NCBI GenBank assembly: GCA_900317065.1
Contig: ONFK01000061.1
Span: 1-8,269, forward strand
From: an uncultured Bacteroidales bacterium
Lineage (GTDB): Bacteria; Bacteroidota; Bacteroidia; Bacteroidales; UBA932
Reading direction: 5' to 3'
Length of the DNA: 8,269 nt
The position numbers and the translations under genes are program-made. Positions 4,355 to 8,269 of this stretch are shown here, in pieces (position 1 is the stretch's first letter; each line of letters begins with the position of its first letter). A model generated the notes under the pieces. The model did no database searches and was not told the origin of the DNA. It was given only the letters and a program-made list of their open reading frames with translations.

Positions 4355-6075
4355 AACAGCAGTTCCAGATCGCGTGCAATCCCCTTGGATGCGATGTCCT
4401 CGGGGACGAATTTCCATACCCCGTTGCGGGAGGCGTCATAGACGGCGCTGCCGTCGATCAGGCCATACTCGTTGATGAAATCGTAGAGCAGTTCGCGGAT
4501 TTCGGGATAGCGGTGGATGATGCGTTTCTCGAGTTCGTCTTCCGGAATGCCGGCGCCCTTCGTGAGCATTCCGCCCGCACCGCTGGCGCGGTAGGAAGTC
4601 ATCGCGACGACGTACTCGGCTTCGGGATCGAAGCTGCTGCCGTCAGCAAGGCCGGAGATGCTGATTCTCTCCCCCGCCGGTCTGGTGACATCCACGGTAT
4701 AGTTGATGCCTGCGGCGGAATCGAAGTTGTAGGACCTGCCGACGAAGGACCATCCGGTCTGGTTGTTGCGCGGGTCGTTGCGCTCCACGATGCGAAGGAT
4801 ATGCTCGTCCCCGGGTTCAGCCAGCCATCTCGAATACGAATACTCCAGGTAACCCTTTATCTCACGGCCGGTAAGGCGCAAGGTATAGAGCTGGTTTTCA
4901 AAGGGATAGATAGTAAACAGATCGTTGTAGATCAGGATCCCGGCGCGTATGGTGCCGTTGTATGTGAGGGGCGCCGCGAAAGAAATCTGCGCGTTTCCGC
5001 CCTTGAGCGAAACCGTGTGGATCAGGTTTACATAGTCGCACATTCCGCTGTAGGCGTCGCGGGTGCGAAGGTCCATGGCAAGAGCGCCTATCTCCTTGTT
5101 TGAGAATTCCTTGACTGCGAGATAATCGCTGCGGAAGGCCTCGCGCATCACGGCATCGGTCCTGCGTTTGTCAACGGGAATCAGGCCGGAACTGATGGTC
5201 TTGGATGCCACCTTGCCGTTCTTGATCTCCACTGAAAGTTCTCCGTGGCCGAGAAACTTGGCGCGGTTGCCGGTATTGATAATGGCAATGTCGCCGTTGC
5301 TTTCCGTGAACTCACGGTGATCGTGCGAGCATACCACGAAGTCTACACCTTTCAGGGTATTGAAGAGGTCCAGCCCTTGGGCTTCAAGAACCTTCCCGTT
5401 GCCGTCGCCGGTTGCCGAGTGCACCGAAACTATCACCACCTGCGGCTTTTCCTTGGCGGTGATGCGGTCGACATCTTCCTGCACTTTGGGAATAAGGCTC
5501 TCGAAATGCATGCCACTCCAAAGGCTCTCATCCATCCAGGCTGGATTGTTGGCATTGGTGTAACCGAGAACCAGAACCTTGAGACCGGCGCGCCTGAATG
5601 TCTTGTAGAGCTGGAAATAGGGCTTGCCGTTGTCGTTGCGTATGGCATTTCCTCCGAGGAAGGGAATGCCGTGGCGATTCAGTTCCCTGGCAACCTTGTC
5701 GTAGACTGCATGTCCCGTTTCCACATCGTGGTTGCCGACTGTGATTGCATCGTACTTCATGTAGGACACAAGCCGGCTGAAGAGGTGCTCGGACTTGGTG
5801 TCCACATAGTTATAGTAATAGCTGGCGTTGTCGCCCTGCAGGCAGTCGCCGGCATCTATAAGCATCACGTTTTCCGCCCCGTCGGCGGTCCGGATGCTGT
5901 CTACATAATAATTTACCGCCATCAGGCTCTGCCTGGTGCCTTTCTGCACATAAGTGGAATCGAACCACCGGCCGTGCACGTCGTTCGTGGTGAGCAGATG
6001 CAGAGTGTGGACACCGTCCTTGGGGCCGCAGGAGGCCAGGGCAAGGACGGTTAAAACATATACTATCTTTTTCAT
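4351..6075 (-). CDS. Lipoprotein bifunctional metallophosphatase/5'-nucleotidase
   Basis: A 574-residue UshA-like enzyme expected to hydrolyse nucleotides or related phosphoesters outside the cytoplasm. A lipoprotein signal (LALASC, lipid-anchored Cys16) precedes the metallophosphatase domain (about 24-300). Its two-metal site residues are all present: D32 and H34 in NDVHG, D77 in AGD, N115/H116/D117 in GNHD, H219 in VHS, and H251/H253 in SHDH. The 5'-nucleotidase C-terminal domain (about 325-510) carries the substrate-side motif YPFENQL (390-396) and YVVAMTSYRASGAGGM (488-503). A C-terminal stretch to 574 continues past the usual domain end. Start choice: ATG at 6075 gives MKKIVYVL; ATG at 6081 adds two residues and overlaps the GH97 stop as TGATG. 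Either start implies coupling to GH97. The exact substrate is not determinable from sequence. The stop shares CTAG with ffh. Confidence 0.9.
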   Translation of the reverse strand: MKKIVYVLTVLALASCGPKDGVHTLHLLTTNDVHGRWFDSTYVQKGTRQSLMAVNYYVDSIRTADGAENVMLIDAGDCLQGDNASYYYNYVDTKSEHLFSRLVSYMKYDAITVGNHDVETGHAVYDKVARELNRHGIPFLGGNAIRNDNGKPYFQLYKTFRRAGLKVLVLGYTNANNPAWMDESLWSGMHFESLIPKVQEDVDRITAKEKPQVVIVSVHSATGDGNGKVLEAQGLDLFNTLKGVDFVVCSHDHREFTESNGDIAIINTGNRAKFLGHGELSVEIKNGKVASKTISSGLIPVDKRRTDAVMREAFRSDYLAVKEFSNKEIGALAMDLRTRDAYSGMCDYVNLIHTVSLKGGNAQISFAAPLTYNGTIRAGILIYNDLFTIYPFENQLYTLRLTGREIKGYLEYSYSRWLAEPGDEHILRIVERNDPRNNQTGWSFVGRSYNFDSAAGINYTVDVTRPAGERISISGLADGSSFDPEAEYVVAMTSYRASGAGGMLTKGAGIPEDELEKRIIHRYPEIRELLYDFINEYGLIDGSAVYDASRNGVWKFVPEDIASKGIARDLELLF

Positions 6076-6080
6076 GATCA

Positions 6081-8036
6081 TCACTTTTCGAAGACCATCA
6101 CGAATCCGCCGCCAGGTGCGAGGGGGATGGTCACGGGACCTTTGTCTTTGGTAATACTGTTGAAAAAGCCGAGGACATAGTCTGAGCCTACGGTATCGGC
6201 ATTCTTGCCGTCCATGAAGATTTTCCATTTCCAGTTGCCCTCGGGAAGGAAGGAGGTGTCGACAGCCAGATTCCGTGCCTCCCAGTTGGTAAGCCCTCCG
6301 ACATAGTACTTTCCATCCTTTTCGCGCATGGTCACGACGTACTCCCCTATCTTTGCGGAAAGAATCTCGGTACGGTCGAAGACGGTCGGGATGGAAGCTA
6401 TCCAGCGGGTGGTCTCATCTTCTTTCAGATAGTCCGAAGGAGAGTCGCAGAGCATGGCGAAAGGCTCGTCGAACACTACATAGCAAGCGAGCTGATGGGC
6501 CCTGGTCCCCTGACTCATGGGCCTTTCGTTGACTGTGCGGTACTCCTTTTTAGACGCATTGCGCAAGGCCCCCGGCGTGTAATCCATCGCACCGGCAGCC
6601 TGACGGATGAACGGGAGGATCACATCGTTGCGTGGCATGTCGAAGTCGGAACCCGCCCACTTCAGGTTTTCGAGGCCGGCAACCCCTTCGAAATTAAGCA
6701 CATTGGGCCATGTCCTGTTGAGCCCGACGGGTTTGTAATGCCCGTGGAAATCCAAAACCAAATGGTACTTCGCTGCCTCTTCCGCATACATGTTGATGCG
6801 GCTTACCATGGCAGCTTCCTGAGAGTCGAAGAAGTCGATCTTGAAACCGGCCACGCCCATTTTGGAATAATGCTCGAAAGCCTTGGCAGGCCTGAGCCCC
6901 AGCACACCCTTCGATACCCAGAGAATCACCTTGACCCCCTTCTCCCCGGCATGATCGCAGATTTTCCTGATGTCAAGCCCGTCGATGGGGTTGAAGATAT
7001 TCTTGTTCCTGTACCAGCCGTCGTCTATCAGTATGTACTCTATGCCGTATTTCGCGGCGAAGTCTATGTCGTAGAGGTAGGTCTCGGTATTGATTCCGGC
7101 CTTGAAATCGACTCCGTGGCGGCGTATGGCATTCCACCAGTCCCAGGTAGACTTGCCCGGCTTGATCCAGGAGATGTCGTCGAGTTTGCACGGCGTCGCA
7201 AGCTGGTAGACCATGTTGTTCACGGCAAGGCCCTTCTCATCTTCGGCGTATGCCACTATGCGCCAGGGGTATGTGCGTGTGCCTTCGACGACGTTCAGAT
7301 AGTCGAGATACTTTCCATCCTGCACCTGCGTGTTGTTCGGGTACGGAGGGAATTCCGCCTCGAAGCCCCTGTCCGTCGTGCGGAGGAACATCCCTGGATA
7401 GGCCCACAGGTCGGATTCGGTAAGGAGAAGGCGTCCGGCATCGCCAAGGTCGACGTATACGGGCATGAGGGCCAGCCTTCCGTCCGCCTTGGATGCGTCT
7501 CCGGCATTCACCTCATCGTAGAGGCTCTCGAAAGAAGTGCGGTATCTGTCATTTTTGGATATGCGGGCATAAGGTACCAGCATTCCGTATGGCTTGCAGA
7601 AATTGAACTCCGCCTTTTCGCCCAGGACCTTCCGCTCCCCCTGCATGGAGGTGGCGAAACGGTAGGCCACTCCGTCGTCGTAGGCCCTGAGTTCAAGGGA
7701 CCATCCGCCCTTCATCTTGAGAGTCAGAGCATTGTATTTTGTATCGAACTCTGCCTGACGGTAGAAAGGAGCCACTATGTGTTCGCTCCTGCTCTGCCTG
7801 GTCTGCTTCAGCACCTTGGCACCCTGCCCGAGGGTGAGCCCCTCGAATTCGAGGGCCAGGTCGTTGTCATCCAGAACTTTTTCGCCTCCCACTTCCAGCG
7901 ACCAAGTGCACTTTTCTCCGACGGAAACGGAAAGACCCAGTTTGCCCGAAGGGCTTGTTACTTTGTAAACCTTTGCCTGAAGTGGCATTGCCACCATAAG
8001 AATGGCAAGAATCAGAATGTGGTTAGTCTTGATCAT
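6081..8036 (-). CDS. Secreted GH97 glycosidase, retaining alpha-galactosidase-like type
   Basis: A 651-residue glycoside hydrolase of family 97, the family of SusB. A cleavable signal peptide (residues 1-21, ending MPLQA before KVYK) sends it to the periplasm. An N-terminal beta-sandwich (about 22-260) with GVAYRFATS precedes a TIM barrel (about 280-560) and a C-terminal beta domain to 651. The barrel contains IDDGWY (337-342), GFKIDFFD (397-404), DFHGHYKP (429-436) and NVLNFEGVAGLE (445-456). Family knowledge: inverting SusB-type alpha-glucosidases lack an Asp in the KID position, whereas retaining members such as the alpha-galactosidase BT1871 use it as nucleophile. Asp401 therefore marks this as the retaining type, with Glu456 the candidate acid/base. 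Substrate is likely an alpha-galactoside, though related members cleave other alpha-linked sugars. No SusC/SusD genes are nearby, so it is not in an obvious polysaccharide utilisation locus. Confidence 0.92.
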   Translation of the reverse strand: MIKTNHILILAILMVAMPLQAKVYKVTSPSGKLGLSVSVGEKCTWSLEVGGEKVLDDNDLALEFEGLTLGQGAKVLKQTRQSRSEHIVAPFYRQAEFDTKYNALTLKMKGGWSLELRAYDDGVAYRFATSMQGERKVLGEKAEFNFCKPYGMLVPYARISKNDRYRTSFESLYDEVNAGDASKADGRLALMPVYVDLGDAGRLLLTESDLWAYPGMFLRTTDRGFEAEFPPYPNNTQVQDGKYLDYLNVVEGTRTYPWRIVAYAEDEKGLAVNNMVYQLATPCKLDDISWIKPGKSTWDWWNAIRRHGVDFKAGINTETYLYDIDFAAKYGIEYILIDDGWYRNKNIFNPIDGLDIRKICDHAGEKGVKVILWVSKGVLGLRPAKAFEHYSKMGVAGFKIDFFDSQEAAMVSRINMYAEEAAKYHLVLDFHGHYKPVGLNRTWPNVLNFEGVAGLENLKWAGSDFDMPRNDVILPFIRQAAGAMDYTPGALRNASKKEYRTVNERPMSQGTRAHQLACYVVFDEPFAMLCDSPSDYLKEDETTRWIASIPTVFDRTEILSAKIGEYVVTMREKDGKYYVGGLTNWEARNLAVDTSFLPEGNWKWKIFMDGKNADTVGSDYVLGFFNSITKDKGPVTIPLAPGGGFVMVFEK

Positions 8037-8048
8037 AAGCGTACAAAT

Positions 8049-8066
8049 ATAGCAAAAGAGTGCTAT
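8049..8066. repeat. Inverted repeat between divergent promoters
   Basis: ATAGCA (8049-8054), 6-nt spacer, TGCTAT (8061-8066). With one T/T mismatch the symmetry extends to 11-nt arms spanning 8044-8071, so that each arm contains one -7 element. It could be an operator or simply the consequence of two opposed promoter elements. Confidence 0.5.
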
Positions 8067-8071
8067 TTTTG
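8064..8071 (+). promoter_or_regulatory. Promoter -7 element of the GSCFA gene
   Basis: TATTTTTG matches TAnnTTTG and ends 4 nt before the ATG at 8076. No TTG or TTTG is present 19-21 nt upstream. Transcription from it would start at or next to the start codon, giving a leaderless or nearly leaderless mRNA. Confidence 0.5.
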
Positions 8072-8075
8072 CAAT

Positions 8076-8269
8076 ATGACAAAGACAGCGACAAAGGTGG
8101 AAATCCTGAAATTTCCCATAAAGATAAGCAAAGACGACAAAGTGACCGTGCTGGGCAGTTGCTTCGCCACCGAGATGGGAGCGCGCATGGCTGCAGCCGG
8201 ATTCAAGGTCTGCACGAACCCCTTCGGAACCGTCTACAATCCGGTGTCCGTTGCGAACTCCATCGCCCG
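8076..8269 (+). CDS. GSCFA-domain protein, N-terminal part (runs off window)
   Basis: The 64 visible codons contain the motif that names the family, LGSCFATEMG (about residues 26-35), followed by the typical NPFGTVYNPVSVANSI (about 48-63). GSCFA proteins are mostly found in Bacteroidota and Proteobacteria, and the family resembles SGNH/GDSL hydrolases, whose nucleophile is the Ser of the first block (here Ser28). The substrate is unknown. There is no signal peptide at the N-terminus (MTKTATKVEILKFPIKISKD), so the protein is probably cytoplasmic. The ATG at 8076 is the first in frame and gives the usual short lead-in before GSCFA. The gene diverges from the GH97 operon across 39 bp. The catalytic Asp/His region lies beyond the window. 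Confidence 0.88.
   Translation, partial: MTKTATKVEILKFPIKISKDDKVTVLGSCFATEMGARMAAAGFKVCTNPFGTVYNPVSVANSIA

Larger units (their letters stand above)
8044..8074 (-). promoter_or_regulatory. Promoter of the GH97-nucleotidase operon
   Basis: On the minus strand TTG (8074-8072), a 20-nt spacer and TATATTTG (8051-8044) form a good Bacteroidota promoter. The -7 element ends 7 nt before the GH97 ATG at 8036, so the leader is very short. The promoter spacer contains the opposing promoter of the GSCFA gene. Confidence 0.75.

Noticed and set aside
3044..4417. A 457-codon open frame on the strand opposite ffh
   Set aside because: It is an exact shadow of ffh: the coding gene has all SRP54 motifs, while the antisense product is low-complexity His/Leu/Val/Asp-rich and matches no family I know. 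GC-rich third positions in the real gene keep the opposite frame open.
5245..6054. A 269-codon plus-strand open frame inside the nucleotidase gene
   Set aside because: It is antisense to a gene with an intact metallophosphatase site, has no promoter or start context, and its product shows no recognisable domain.
6076..6228. A long N-terminal extension of the nucleotidase
   Set aside because: It lies in the GH97 coding region in another frame, is Arg-rich, and would bury the lipoprotein signal that starts at 6075.
1..8269. CRISPR arrays, insertion sequences, tRNA/rRNA genes, prophage or defence genes
   Set aside because: I looked for spaced direct repeats, terminal inverted repeats, transposase motifs and tRNA-like cloverleaf sequences and saw none. 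All long frames on the coding strand belong to the genes listed.

Overview
The window looks like a stretch of chromosome from a member of the Bacteroidota, most likely the order Bacteroidales, with a fairly GC-rich genome. Four things point there. The promoters fit the Bacteroidota consensus TAnnTTTG instead of the sigma-70 consensus. Shine-Dalgarno sequences are scarce. The protein set is typical of the group: GH97 glycosidase, GSCFA protein, short CNNM/CBS protein and RNase Y beside zapA. I cannot name a genus from sequence alone. There are no insertion sequences, CRISPR arrays, tRNAs, rRNAs or prophage genes, and no break in composition that suggests recent transfer.

Left part (1-2967, all minus strand). 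Read in the direction of transcription: a 142-residue AraC-type DNA-binding protein (2967-2539); a CNNM/CBS-domain membrane protein (2438-1359); then a cell-division/RNA-decay cluster consisting of an 89-residue coiled-coil protein (1284-1015), zapA (1013-720), a structured non-coding RNA candidate with the architecture of 6S RNA (about 733-577), a strong intrinsic terminator (572-536), and the 5' part of rny for RNase Y (513-1, running off the window).

Middle (3032-4354, plus strand). ffh, the GTPase of the signal recognition particle, is transcribed divergently from the AraC-type gene. It meets the next gene tail to tail, and the two stop codons share one CTAG.

Right part. A two-gene minus-strand operon encodes a secreted GH97 glycosidase of the retaining, alpha-galactosidase-like type (8036-6081) followed by a lipoprotein metallophosphatase/5'-nucleotidase (6075-4351). 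A GSCFA-family gene starts on the plus strand at 8076 and runs off the end. GH97 and GSCFA diverge from a 39-bp gap holding two interlocked promoters.

Most of the window is housekeeping. The parts most worth a second look are the 6S-like RNA, whose closing stem contains the zapA stop codon; the repeated placement of TAnnTTTG elements only 4-10 nt before start codons, which implies very short or absent 5' leaders; the symmetric divergent promoter at 8044-8074; and an FtsY-like Asn in the Ffh P-loop. I found no clear sign of a wholly new system.
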